From Arenibacter sp. F20364 (lineage in GTDB: Bacteria > Bacteroidota > Bacteroidia > Flavobacteriales > Flavobacteriaceae): a stretch of DNA of 64,000 bases. The notes below the pieces were generated by a model, which made no database searches, had not been told where the DNA came from, and saw nothing but the letters and a program-made list of their open reading frames with translations. This document shows, one piece after another, positions 33,648 through 43,273 of the stretch. The position numbers and the translations under genes were made by a program. How positions within the stretch are numbered: the stretch's first letter is position 1; each line of letters opens with the position of its first letter. The stretch is from positions 1 to 64,000 of the forward strand of contig NZ_JALKBD010000011.1 in NCBI RefSeq assembly GCF_023015905.1, given 5' to 3'.

Positions 33648-34139
33648 ATGATAGGACCAAGGAGAATATTTTTATTATTTATAGCAACTACAATGCTGTC
33701 CTGGAACAATGTTGCTGCCCAAGAACATATGGGTGTTAATTGGATCAGCTTTGAACAATTGCACGATTCCCTCCTAGTACACCCTAAAAAAGTATTCATA
33801 GATTTTTATGCGGATTGGTGTGCCCCCTGCCTAAAAATGGATGAAGTGGCCTTCAAAGACCCGATGGTCGTCAAACAACTGAACAAGGATTTCTATGCCA
33901 TTAGAATGAACGTGGAAACTACCGATACCATTGTTTTTGGGCAACAAGTTTTTACCAATAAACGGGCCCATAGACGCAATCCCGTGCACGAAATACCCCT
34001 TCTATTGGCCAGTAGGCAAGATGCTCCCTTTTCCCTCCCCGCCTTAGTATTTATGGATTCATCCTTTAATGCCCAAGCACGCTATTTCCAATATTTGGAT
34101 GCAGAACAATTACTGGAAATTTTTGAAAAAATGCCTTAA
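33648..34139 (+). CDS. Periplasmic thioredoxin-family protein
   Basis: A 163-residue exported protein. A signal peptide (about 1-25, ending VAAQ) is followed by a thioredoxin fold with WCAPC at about 59-63 and a cis-Pro region FSLPALVFMD. It has the DUF255/DsbD-γ-like arrangement FIDFYADWCAPCLKMDEVAF. It starts 2 bp after the TonB receptor stop, so the pair is co-transcribed. It may keep the receptor's plug cysteines or a periplasmic metal partner reduced; this is inference. Confidence 0.85.
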   Translation: MIGPRRIFLLFIATTMLSWNNVAAQEHMGVNWISFEQLHDSLLVHPKKVFIDFYADWCAPCLKMDEVAFKDPMVVKQLNKDFYAIRMNVETTDTIVFGQQVFTNKRAHRRNPVHEIPLLLASRQDAPFSLPALVFMDSSFNAQARYFQYLDAEQLLEIFEKMP

Positions 34140-34273
34140 GGTTACCATATATACTAACGTGAAGGGCAATATAAGTCCTATGAATAGAATTCGTATTTTT
34201 GGGAATGATATAAGGAATTGATGCATAAATTTTCATAATCCAGCGTAATTACTTTTCCTTAGCGATTATTTCC

Positions 34274-35422
34274 ATGGCAACATACGATTATATAATTATT
34301 GGCGCCGGAGCCTCCGGATTACTAATGGCAGACGCCCTGGGCAAGGACAATTTCTTTTCCGAAAAATCCATTCTGTTGCTGGAAAAGAATTTTAATTTTC
34401 AAAATGATCGCACCTGGTGTTTTTGGGAAATTGGACATGGAGAATTTGATGCCATACTTCACAAGACCTGGGATCATATTTTGGTCGCAGACGACCGGTA
34501 TTCCAAACGCATGCCCATTACCCCCTACCGCTATAAGATGCTGAAGGCAGAAGATTTTTACACGGCCTACCACGAGAAAATAAAAAAGCATTCCAACATC
34601 ACATTTTTGGAAGGAACGGTGCAGGAAGTTAAAGACCAGGGCAACGAAATATTGGTCAACACCGAGACCAATACCTTTCGGGGCAAAAAGGTATTCAATA
34701 GTATTTTTGACTATAGACCATTGTTACAACAGCAAAAGTATCCGGTCTTGAAACAACACTTTATAGGCTGGTTTGTAAGAACAACAAAACCTATTTTTGA
34801 CATAGACCAAGCTACTTTTATGGATTTTTCCATTCCACAGCATGGGAATACCAGGTTTATGTATGTGCTGCCCTTTACCGAAACGGAAGCCTTGATAGAA
34901 TACACCTTATTTTCTGAAAATGTACTAGCCCGGTCGGAATATGAAGAGCCCATAAAATCCTATCTAAAAAATGAATTAAAATGTCAGGATTATCAAATCT
35001 TGGAAAAAGAAAAAGGTAACATCCCCATGACCTCCTATAATTTTAACGCCCACAACAGTGAAAATATCATGCATATCGGGATCGCCGGAGGATGGGCAAA
35101 GCCCAGCTCGGGCTACACCTTTATGCGCTCATATCAAAAAACCATGGCTTTAATACCTTTTTTAAAAAAAGAAAAGCCCCTAAATACCTATTTTAAGAAA
35201 GATCGATTCTGGTTTTATGACCTTTTATTATTGGATATTCTTTTTAGGGACAATAATAAGGGGCGACTAATTTTTGGCCAACTGTTCAAGAGGAGTAACC
35301 CACATAAAATATTTAAATTCTTGGATGAAAAAACCACCATCTGGGAAGACCTAGTGATTATTGCCTCATGCCCTAAAAAAGAATTTATCCTAGCTTTCTT
35401 ACGCAGGATTTTCTTAATTTAA
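34274..35422 (+). CDS. crtY: Lycopene beta-cyclase (CrtY-type)
   Basis: A 382-residue FAD/NAD(P)-type protein. The dinucleotide fold is IIGAGASGLLMADAL at residues 7-21, and the family motif NDRTWCFWE is at about 43-51, with GIAGGWAKPSSGYTF near residue 270. These match bacterial CrtY lycopene cyclases, which close both ends of lycopene to β-carotene; zeaxanthin-type pigments are common in marine Flavobacteria. Other carotenoid genes are not adjacent; dxs and a polyprenyl synthase occur elsewhere in the window. The ATG at 34274 follows an AT-rich 134-bp gap. Confidence 0.9.
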   Translation: MATYDYIIIGAGASGLLMADALGKDNFFSEKSILLLEKNFNFQNDRTWCFWEIGHGEFDAILHKTWDHILVADDRYSKRMPITPYRYKMLKAEDFYTAYHEKIKKHSNITFLEGTVQEVKDQGNEILVNTETNTFRGKKVFNSIFDYRPLLQQQKYPVLKQHFIGWFVRTTKPIFDIDQATFMDFSIPQHGNTRFMYVLPFTETEALIEYTLFSENVLARSEYEEPIKSYLKNELKCQDYQILEKEKGNIPMTSYNFNAHNSENIMHIGIAGGWAKPSSGYTFMRSYQKTMALIPFLKKEKPLNTYFKKDRFWFYDLLLLDILFRDNNKGRLIFGQLFKRSNPHKIFKFLDEKTTIWEDLVIIASCPKKEFILAFLRRIFLI

Positions 35423-35488
35423 CAGGCATTTTTACGATATTGACATATACCCTTATATTTTATTCTGTTTAAGACTAATTAAAACCCT

Positions 35489-38400
35489 ATGAAAACCACA
35501 ACTTTTCTAAGATCTGCCTTAATTCTATGTTTTTTTGGCATTTGCACCTTATCCTGTGATGATAAACCCTCAAAGCCAACGGAGCCCTTGTTGGTAATCA
35601 AAGAAGATTCTACCACGGCCACAAGCAGATTTAAAGAAATAAGGGAAGGTGTTCCTGCCCAAGTTGCCGACGGATTAACGCTGTCCCTATGGGCCTCGGA
35701 TTCTTTGGCTCCCGATCCGGTTGCCATGTCGGTGGACGATGAAGGGCGTATTTACCTAACACGGACCAATCGTCAAAAAAACTCAGAATTTGATATCAGG
35801 GGATTTAGACATTGGATGACACCATCCATTGCCCTACAATCCGTGGAAGACAGAAAAAACTTCTTGCACGAAACCTTCGCTACCGAAAAAAGTTCTGAAA
35901 ACGAGTGGTTAAAAGACCTAAATAAGGATAGTATCCATGACTGGAGGGACCTAACGGTACAAAAGGAGGAAATATGGAGGCTGGAAGACCAAAACGGTAC
36001 GGGCATGGCCAATATTGCCACGAGAATACTGAACGACTTTCACGACGAAGTATCCGATGTGGCAGGGGCGTTATTGGTTAGAAAAAATGACATGTTCGTG
36101 GGTATTGCCCCTGATATGTGGAGAATTACCGATGAGGATGGAGATGGTATCATGACCGATAAAACATCCATATCCCATGGTTATGGAGTTCATATCGGTT
36201 TTGGAGGCCATGGAATGTCGGGCGCCATTGAAGGTCCTGACGGAAGAATATACTGGGGTATAGGCGATATAGGCGCCAATATTACCACTACGGACGGAAC
36301 ACATCACAAATACCCTAACCAAGGCGTTATTGTTAGATCCAATCCAGATGGCAGCGATTTTGAGGTTTTCGCGGCCGGGGTCCGCAACACCCACGAATTT
36401 GTGTTCGATGAATACGGCAATATAATTACTGCCGACAACGACGGTGATCACCGCGGGGAAAGTGAACGATTGGTTTATATAGTGGAGGGATCCGATGCGG
36501 GTTGGCGTTCCAATTGGCAATATGGCAAGTATACCGACCCAAAAAACAACGGATATAATGTTTGGATGGACGAAAAACTATTCGTCCCACATTGGGAGGG
36601 TCAGGCTGCCTATATTATTCCGCCCCTGATGAACTTTCACAATGGCCCCACCGGAATGGCGTACAATCCAGGTACCGCTTTGGGAAAAGAATGGAGAAAC
36701 AAATTCTTTCTCGTGGAGTTTGTGGGCAATCCAAGTAGATCCCACATATGGAGCTTCGACCTAAAACCAAAAGGTGCCTCCTTTGAACTAAATAAGGAAC
36801 AGGACATCCTCAGCGGAATTTTACCTACAGGAATTCGTTTCGCCCCGGATGGTGCGCTTTATATTGCCGATTGGATGAATGGTTGGGACACCAAAAATTA
36901 CGGTCGGGTCTGGAAATTGGATGTGGCACCAAATAAGAACGATCTGGAGGCTGAAAGAAAGGAAACAGAGCGACTTATGACCTTGGATTATGCGGATCAA
37001 AGCGTTGATAAATTAACCCAATTCCTTTCCTATCCCGATATGCGTATTCGGCAAAAAGCTCAGTTCGAGTTGGCCAATAGGGAAAACAAAGGATTAAAAG
37101 CTTTTACGGCAGCTATTGCACAAAAGCAAAATCAATTGGCCCGGGTACACGGAATATGGGGAATTGGACAATTGGCAAGACAAAATATGGAAACAGCCGA
37201 ATCCCTCATGGGTCTTTTAAAGGACAGTGATGTAGAAATAGTAGCACAGGCGGCCAAAACCTTGGGAGATGTAAAATACAACAAAGCCGCTCCGGATTTA
37301 ATTTCCTTGCTCGGTCATGAAAATGCCAGGGTTCGTTTCTTCGCCGCCCAAGCCTTGGGCAGGGTTGCAGAAAAAAATGCGGTTCAACCCCTTCTGAGCA
37401 TGTTGGAAGCTAATAATGACGAAGACCTTTATTTAAGGCATGCCGGGGTATTGGCGTTGACGAGAATCGGGGAGATTGCCCCAATTGTTGCCTTGGCCAA
37501 CAGCGAAAACAGAAGTTTGCGCCTTGCAGCCGTCCTTGTGTTGAGACGTCTACAGAATGAACAGTTAACACTATTTTTAAAGGACCAGGATGAATATATA
37601 GTTACCGAGGCAGCCAGGGCCATCAACGACGATTGGTCTATTGAACCCGCCCTGCCTGCATTGGCTTCTTTGCTAAATGAGGAAAAATATACATCAGAGC
37701 CTCTATTGCGCAGGAGTATAAATGCCGCCCTTAGGGTTGGTGGCGACAAGGAATTAGACTTACTGGTCAACTTTGCAAGAAGAACATCTGTTTCCAGTGT
37801 CCTTAGAGGTGAAGCATTGGCGGCCATTGGCACATGGGCCTCACCTTCGGTTCTGGACAGGGTAGATGGACGATATAGGGGCGAAATTAACAGGGATGCC
37901 ATTGCAGTAAAACAGAAAATAGAGAATTATATTCCCGAATTTTTAAAGGATAACAACCCAGAAATTCTAGTGGCAGCGGCCAAAGCCATAAGCGCACTTG
38001 AAATTGATGGATATAATGCCCAACTGGCACAGATTATGAAAAGCCATGCTTCACCAGAAGTACGATCGGCCATGTTAACCGCCCTTGGGGATTTAAACTA
38101 TACCAAAATAGAGGAGGCCATGAAGATAGGTATGGCTGATAAAGATCGGGATGTACGTACCGTAGCCGTTGGACTAGTGACCCAGATAGATATCCCAAAA
38201 GAAAAGTTACCGACCATTGTAGAGCCAATATTTAGAAGTGGATCCATTGTTGAACAACAAAAAATGTTGAGTGTATTAGGGGATATGCCCCTTGAAAAGA
38301 GTAAGGATGTCCTAAGCTCCCTGATAAAACAGGGAAATAATAAAAAGCTTTCCAACGGGGTCATACTCGATTTGACAGAAGCTGTTGAGGCTACAAAATC

Positions 38401-38899
38401 CGAAGAACTTATTGCCCAATTGGGCACGCTAAAAGCCCAAGGAGATGGTTTGGATGCCTATACAGAAACACTAAATGGCGGAAACAGACGGGCAGGTTAT
38501 CAATATTTCAACACCAATTCTGCCGGCCAATGCGTTAGATGCCATGCTGTTGGCGGTGCTGGTGGCGCCGTAGGTCCGGCATTGGACAATATTGGAAATA
38601 TATTGAGCAGGGAACAGATCCTAGAGGCCTTAATCAATCCTAGTGCCCGTTTGGCCCCAGGATACGGAATGGTTACCGTTACCCTTAAAGATGGACAAAC
38701 GGTCACAGGAATATTGGAGGAGGAAACCGAAGATGAGCTGATACTAAAAACTTCTGATGCGGAACCCATGGAAATTGCTTTGTCCAGAATAGACAAAAGA
38801 CAAAATATGGCTTCGGGCATGCCACCAATGGGAACAATTATGTCTAAAAGGGAAATACGGGATGTAATTGAATTTTTGGCCGGTATGAAAAAGGATTGA
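35489..38899 (+). CDS. PVC-type heme-binding HEAT-repeat lipoprotein
   Basis: An 1136-residue lipoprotein. The signal ends in a lipobox (TLSC, Cys near residue 23). A β-propeller-like glucose-dehydrogenase-type domain spans about 45-490 (PDGRIYWGIGDIG, NPDGSDFEVFAAGVRNTHEF). HEAT-like repeats follow from about 500 to 990. A C-terminal cytochrome c domain has CVRCH near residue 1015 and a methionine ligand region (MASGMPPMG). This is the DUF7133/PVC heme-binding architecture, probably a periplasmic dehydrogenase passing electrons to its own heme. Substrate is unknown. It is transcribed alone. Confidence 0.82.
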   Translation: MKTTTFLRSALILCFFGICTLSCDDKPSKPTEPLLVIKEDSTTATSRFKEIREGVPAQVADGLTLSLWASDSLAPDPVAMSVDDEGRIYLTRTNRQKNSEFDIRGFRHWMTPSIALQSVEDRKNFLHETFATEKSSENEWLKDLNKDSIHDWRDLTVQKEEIWRLEDQNGTGMANIATRILNDFHDEVSDVAGALLVRKNDMFVGIAPDMWRITDEDGDGIMTDKTSISHGYGVHIGFGGHGMSGAIEGPDGRIYWGIGDIGANITTTDGTHHKYPNQGVIVRSNPDGSDFEVFAAGVRNTHEFVFDEYGNIITADNDGDHRGESERLVYIVEGSDAGWRSNWQYGKYTDPKNNGYNVWMDEKLFVPHWEGQAAYIIPPLMNFHNGPTGMAYNPGTALGKEWRNKFFLVEFVGNPSRSHIWSFDLKPKGASFELNKEQDILSGILPTGIRFAPDGALYIADWMNGWDTKNYGRVWKLDVAPNKNDLEAERKETERLMTLDYADQSVDKLTQFLSYPDMRIRQKAQFELANRENKGLKAFTAAIAQKQNQLARVHGIWGIGQLARQNMETAESLMGLLKDSDVEIVAQAAKTLGDVKYNKAAPDLISLLGHENARVRFFAAQALGRVAEKNAVQPLLSMLEANNDEDLYLRHAGVLALTRIGEIAPIVALANSENRSLRLAAVLVLRRLQNEQLTLFLKDQDEYIVTEAARAINDDWSIEPALPALASLLNEEKYTSEPLLRRSINAALRVGGDKELDLLVNFARRTSVSSVLRGEALAAIGTWASPSVLDRVDGRYRGEINRDAIAVKQKIENYIPEFLKDNNPEILVAAAKAISALEIDGYNAQLAQIMKSHASPEVRSAMLTALGDLNYTKIEEAMKIGMADKDRDVRTVAVGLVTQIDIPKEKLPTIVEPIFRSGSIVEQQKMLSVLGDMPLEKSKDVLSSLIKQGNNKKLSNGVILDLTEAVEATKSEELIAQLGTLKAQGDGLDAYTETLNGGNRRAGYQYFNTNSAGQCVRCHAVGGAGGAVGPALDNIGNILSREQILEALINPSARLAPGYGMVTVTLKDGQTVTGILEEETEDELILKTSDAEPMEIALSRIDKRQNMASGMPPMGTIMSKREIRDVIEFLAGMKKD

Positions 38900-38941
38900 C
38901 TTCCTTAAGCTGATGACTCATAGATGTTGGTCCAAAGCAAC

Positions 38942-39916
38942 TTAAACTTCACGTTTCATTAGGGCAGTTCCAAACTGCCTTAATATCTCTTTTTTTGCCG
39001 ATTCCAAGGAAAGAAGTTCCAGGGTGTTGAATGCTTTTACGGTATAACTTTCTATCTCCTTTAAGGTAAGGTTTACTGCCCCTGTTTCCACAAACAACTC
39101 CTTTATTTTAACTATTTTGTCCGTAGCATCTTTGGGCTTAATGGAGTAAAGGTGTTCCAACTCCTGTACCTGGTTTGGGGTTCCCGTTTCCAAGGCTTGT
39201 AAATACAAAAAAGTCTTTTTGTTTTCAATAATATCACCCCCAACCTGCTTCCCAAAGCTTTTGGGGTCTCCAAAAGCATCCAAATAATCGTCCTGCAATT
39301 GAAAAGCGATCCCAAGGTTCTTGCCAAAGTCATAGATCAAATCCTGAACCTCGTCCGATTCATCCGCAATTATAGCTCCCATTTTCATAGCAGAGGCTAC
39401 CAATACCGCTGTTTTATTTTGGATCATTATTAAATATTCAGGAATAGTAACATCTTCCCTGTTCTCAAAGTCCACATCATATTGTTGCCCTTCACAAACT
39501 TCCAAAGCGGTCTGGCTGAACACCTGCATCAATTTCTTGAATATAGCCTCAGGATAACTTTCCAATAGTTGGTAACTGTATATCAACATGGCATCTCCCG
39601 ATAGAATTCCAGTGTTCAGGTCCCATTTCTTGTGCAAGGTCTGTTTTCCCCTCCTTAAGGGAGCCTCGTCCATAATATCGTCATGCACCAATGAAAAATT
39701 GTGAAATACCTCAATGGCCAATGAAGCATCCAAAGCCTTTTTATAGTCGCCTCCAAAAATTTCGGTGGTCATCAATGTTAAAACAGGTCGCAGTCTCTTC
39801 CCTCCCAAATTTAAAATATAGGAAATAGGCTCATAAAGATTTACGGGCTCCTTGATCTTCACCTTATTCTCCATATGGGCCATGAAATCGGATCTGTATT
39901 CTTCAATGCTATGCAT
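38942..39916 (-). CDS. Polyprenyl synthetase (GGPP/FPP-type)
   Basis: A 324-residue trans-prenyltransferase. The first Asp-rich motif is DDIMDEAPLRR (about residues 83-93) and the second is LQDDYLDAFGD (about 210-220), both complete. It condenses IPP with allylic diphosphates to make farnesyl, geranylgeranyl or longer chains for carotenoids and quinones. The ATG at 39916 gives the conserved N-terminus; an upstream Met adds 13 residues with no family match. It is convergent with the HEAT-repeat lipoprotein and divergent from the TetR gene. Confidence 0.9.
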   Translation of the reverse strand: MHSIEEYRSDFMAHMENKVKIKEPVNLYEPISYILNLGGKRLRPVLTLMTTEIFGGDYKKALDASLAIEVFHNFSLVHDDIMDEAPLRRGKQTLHKKWDLNTGILSGDAMLIYSYQLLESYPEAIFKKLMQVFSQTALEVCEGQQYDVDFENREDVTIPEYLIMIQNKTAVLVASAMKMGAIIADESDEVQDLIYDFGKNLGIAFQLQDDYLDAFGDPKSFGKQVGGDIIENKKTFLYLQALETGTPNQVQELEHLYSIKPKDATDKIVKIKELFVETGAVNLTLKEIESYTVKAFNTLELLSLESAKKEILRQFGTALMKREV

Positions 39917-40036
39917 AACGGCAATTTTTCTCAAAAATACATTAAAAGAAATCACTTATCCTAAGAAACTATTCCCTGTGAAAAAAGATGGAGGTAAACC
40001 AAATTGTTAAGAAAATGTAAAACTTAGGAAACTTTT

Positions 40037-40067
40037 TTTGTTTTATTAGTTTCCAAGATTATCTTTG
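40037..40067 (+). promoter_or_regulatory. Bacteroidetes-type promoter of the tetR/efflux operon
   Basis: TTTG at 40037-40040, exactly 19 bp, then TATCTTTG at 40060-40067 match the Bacteroidetes σABfr consensus TTTG-N19-TAnnTTTG perfectly. Transcription should start about 40071-40074, so the mRNA would have almost no leader before the ATG at 40076. Confidence 0.75.
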
Positions 40068-40075
40068 CCCCCTCT

Positions 40076-40681
40076 ATGAAGGAAAAAATTTTAGAAAAGG
40101 CATCGGATATGTTTTTGAACCTAGGCTTCAAAAGTGTGACTATGGACGATTTGGCGAATGAAATGGGGATATCCAAAAAGACCATTTACACCCATTTCGA
40201 AAACAAGACAAGGTTGGTGCAGGAATGTACTTTCTGCTTATTTAACCAGATTAATTCAGGAATAGATTTGATTTGTGCCACTGGTAAGAATCCCATTGAA
40301 GAATTATACGACATCAAAAAGTTTGTCATATCCCATTTGAAGGATGAAAAATCTTCCCCCCAATACCAGTTACAGAAATACTATCCCAGAATTTTTGACA
40401 ACCTTAGGGAAAAGCAATACGAACTTATGCAACAATGCACGGTAAGTAATATTAAAAGAGGTTTGGAACTAGGTATTTACAGGGAAAACCTAAACATAGA
40501 ATTTATATCGCGTATCTATATTTCGGGCGTAGCTGGCATAAAGGACGGCCGCTTTTTCCCTGAGGGTAATTTCTCCCCAAAAGAATTACAGGATTATTTT
40601 CTGGAATATCATTTGCGCGGAATTGTAACACCAAAGGGCAGAAAGATACTAAATGATATAATCGATTCTACACATGAATAA
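40076..40681 (+). CDS. TetR/AcrR-family regulator
   Basis: A 201-residue regulator. The N-terminal HTH is MDDLANEMGISKKTIYTHF (about residues 22-40) with the usual flanking helices, and the C-terminal part is a ligand-binding helical domain with no close family seen. It is the first gene of an operon with TolC-, HlyD- and RND-type genes, so it most likely represses efflux. The strong promoter overlaps the region just before its ATG, so autoregulation could act there, although no clear palindrome was seen. Confidence 0.9.
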   Translation: MKEKILEKASDMFLNLGFKSVTMDDLANEMGISKKTIYTHFENKTRLVQECTFCLFNQINSGIDLICATGKNPIEELYDIKKFVISHLKDEKSSPQYQLQKYYPRIFDNLREKQYELMQQCTVSNIKRGLELGIYRENLNIEFISRIYISGVAGIKDGRFFPEGNFSPKELQDYFLEYHLRGIVTPKGRKILNDIIDSTHE

Positions 40682-40724
40682 AAACAGCTAAATGAACCGA
40701 TCAAAAAACATTAACTACACTACT

Positions 40725-42065
40725 ATGAAAAACAGTTTTTTAGCACTTTTGATGCTATTTACAACCACTTGGACTTACGCCCAGGAACAAACATATACTT
40801 TCACCTTGGAGGAGGCCATTGCCTTTGCCTTGGAAAATAATTACGGTGCCATTAATGCCGACCGCGATCTATTGGATGCACAAAAACAAAAATGGGAAAC
40901 CATTGCTACGGGACTTCCTCAGATAGATGGGGCGGTAAGCTACCAAAATCAGTTAAAGCAGCCCGTTTCCCTATTACCAGGTGAATTGGCAGGACAAGAA
41001 CCCGGAACATTTATACCCATTGTTTTTGGGCAACCGCAAACTGCCATTGCCACTGCAACCCTAAAACAACAAATATTCGACGGATCCTACCTAGTTGGCA
41101 TTCAGGCCGCCAAGACCTTTATCGCCTATAGCAAGAACTACAAGGAAAAGACAGAATTGGGGGTTCGCACCTCTGTCGTTGAAGCTTATGGCAACGTTTT
41201 ATTATCGCAAGAAAATATTGCCATTCTAGAAAAAAACAAGGCCAACTTGGAAAAAAATCTTTTTGAAACGCAAAAACTTTTTGAAAATGGCCTGGGGGAT
41301 GAAGAAAGCGTAGAACAATTACAAATTACCTTGTCGTCTATTGACAATCAACTAAAAAATTCCTTACGTCTCAAGTCGATTACTTTACAAATGTTGAATT
41401 TAATTATGGGCTTGGATATTGACGCCCCTACCACCCTAAGTGAAAATTTATCCGATTTGGCCCAAGCGCAAATACGCTTGGATCTATTGGAAGAAGATTT
41501 GGCTATGGACAAAAATGTCGACTTTAAAATAGCTGCCAATCTTAACCAGCAAAGGGAATTGGAGCTTAAATTACAAAAAAGCCTAGCCTTGCCCACCTTA
41601 AATGCCTTTGTAAACTATGGAAGCACTTCATACAGTGATAAATTCAACTTTTTCAGTAGCGAAACCGATTGGTTCGATTCATCCGTGCTAGGATTGGACC
41701 TGCATATCCCGATCTTTAGCTCTTTGGGCAGAAGCGCAAAAACAGCTAGGGCAAAAATTGCTCTGGAAAAGGCTAAGACCCAATTGTCTGAGACCGAACA
41801 AAACATTAGACTACAACATAAAACAGCCAAGAGCAACTACCTATTTTCCATAGAGGAGTACAATACTTCAAAAGAAAATTTGGCCCTGGCCGAGCGAATT
41901 GAAATTAAAAATGAAATTAAATATTCCGAAGGGCTTGCGTCCAGTTTCGAATTGAGACAGGCGCAAACGCAACTGTATACGGCACAACAGGAATACCTCC
42001 AATCCATGGTAGAGGTAATCAACAAGAAAACAGCATTGGAAACGGTACTTAACAGCGAACTATAA
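40725..42065 (+). CDS. TolC-family outer-membrane efflux protein
   Basis: A 446-residue outer-membrane channel. A signal peptide ends near AQ at residue 20 (LLMLFTTTWTYAQ), and two long helical, Gln/Leu/Lys-rich repeats follow (about 25-220 and 230-440), as in TolC/OEP proteins. The ATG at 40725 is chosen because the signal peptide follows directly; an upstream ATG at 40692 adds 11 polar residues. It provides the exit duct for the RND pump encoded downstream. The adaptor begins 31 bp later. Confidence 0.9.
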   Translation: MKNSFLALLMLFTTTWTYAQEQTYTFTLEEAIAFALENNYGAINADRDLLDAQKQKWETIATGLPQIDGAVSYQNQLKQPVSLLPGELAGQEPGTFIPIVFGQPQTAIATATLKQQIFDGSYLVGIQAAKTFIAYSKNYKEKTELGVRTSVVEAYGNVLLSQENIAILEKNKANLEKNLFETQKLFENGLGDEESVEQLQITLSSIDNQLKNSLRLKSITLQMLNLIMGLDIDAPTTLSENLSDLAQAQIRLDLLEEDLAMDKNVDFKIAANLNQQRELELKLQKSLALPTLNAFVNYGSTSYSDKFNFFSSETDWFDSSVLGLDLHIPIFSSLGRSAKTARAKIALEKAKTQLSETEQNIRLQHKTAKSNYLFSIEEYNTSKENLALAERIEIKNEIKYSEGLASSFELRQAQTQLYTAQQEYLQSMVEVINKKTALETVLNSEL

Positions 42066-42096
42066 ACGAAAAACATCAACCTAGAAATAAACATTT

Positions 42097-43266
42097 ATGA
42101 AAAAAATACTTCACATATTCGCACTGGGATCCCTATTGGTCTCTTGCGGGAACGACAATCAAAAATCAGTGGACGACCTTATTTCTGGAGGAGACCTCAA
42201 TGCCTTGCGAGCCAAGAAAAGTGAACTCTTCGAGCAGCAAAAAGTAATGGAAACTGAAATGAAAAAGTTGGATTCGGTTATTGGATCCATGAGCGGAGAT
42301 GAAAATCTTCCCTTAGTTACCACGGTTATAGCCAACCCCATAAAATTTGACCACTACCTGGATCTGCAAGGGGACGTTAAAACAAAACAGAACGTACTTA
42401 TCTATCCAGAAATGCAGGGTGTATTGCACAAAGTATACGTAAAAGAGGGCCAAGAGGTAAGTAAAGGTCAAATCTTGGCCAGCATAGACGATGGTGGTAT
42501 GGGCAGTCAACTAGAGCAATTAAAAACCCAAGCAGTATTGGCAAAAACCACTTTTGAGCGTCAAAAAAGGCTATGGGAACAAAAAATTGGCTCTGAGATA
42601 CAATATCTCCAGGCCAAGACCAATTTTGAAGCGTCCGAAAATGCCGTAAAACAAATGCAGAGCCAGTTGGAAAAATCCACCATTAGAGCTCCATTTTCAG
42701 GAATTATAGACGATGTCATCAAAGACCAAGGAACAGTGGTTGCCCCCGGTCAGGGATCTGAAGTTTTCCGAATAGTAAACCTTTCGGACATGTACATAGT
42801 AGTAGAAGTACCGGAAAACTATTTGGGCAGTATAAAAAATGGGAAGGAAGCCAAAGTGTATTTCCCCGTTTTAGGCGACAGTATAACGACCAACATTAGA
42901 CAAACAGGAAACTTTATTAATCCTGGCAACAGGTCCTTTACTGTAGAAATCCCTGTACCCAACAAGTCTGGGATCATTAAGCCCAACTTGAGCGCCAAGG
43001 TACAATTGAACGATTACACCAGTGAAAATGCCATTCTTATTCCTCAAAGTATTGTTTCCGAAAATGCCGAAGGAGAGCAATATGCCTATTTGGCCGAGGA
43101 ATTAAATGCCGAAAACGAAGCTGTAGTCAAAAAGATGATCATAACCACGGGCAAGTCCCAAAACGGTTATGTGGAAATCCTTTCCGGTATCAGTAATGGA
43201 AATCACATCATTAAAGAAGGCGCTAGAAGCGTTAAGGATGGTCAAAAAGTGAAAGTTTTAAACTAA
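42097..43266 (+). CDS. RND efflux periplasmic adaptor (HlyD/AcrA family)
   Basis: A 389-residue lipoprotein adaptor. The lipobox is LLVSC, with Cys near residue 17. A coiled-coil runs about 35-60 and 140-190, and the lipoyl/barrel-sandwich domain shows VYVKEGQEVSKGQILASID. The β-barrel and membrane-proximal domains follow. It bridges the TolC-type channel and the RND permease, which starts 7 bp later. The substrate cannot be inferred. Confidence 0.92.
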   Translation: MKKILHIFALGSLLVSCGNDNQKSVDDLISGGDLNALRAKKSELFEQQKVMETEMKKLDSVIGSMSGDENLPLVTTVIANPIKFDHYLDLQGDVKTKQNVLIYPEMQGVLHKVYVKEGQEVSKGQILASIDDGGMGSQLEQLKTQAVLAKTTFERQKRLWEQKIGSEIQYLQAKTNFEASENAVKQMQSQLEKSTIRAPFSGIIDDVIKDQGTVVAPGQGSEVFRIVNLSDMYIVVEVPENYLGSIKNGKEAKVYFPVLGDSITTNIRQTGNFINPGNRSFTVEIPVPNKSGIIKPNLSAKVQLNDYTSENAILIPQSIVSENAEGEQYAYLAEELNAENEAVVKKMIITTGKSQNGYVEILSGISNGNHIIKEGARSVKDGQKVKVLN

Positions 43267-43273
43267 AAAGTCC

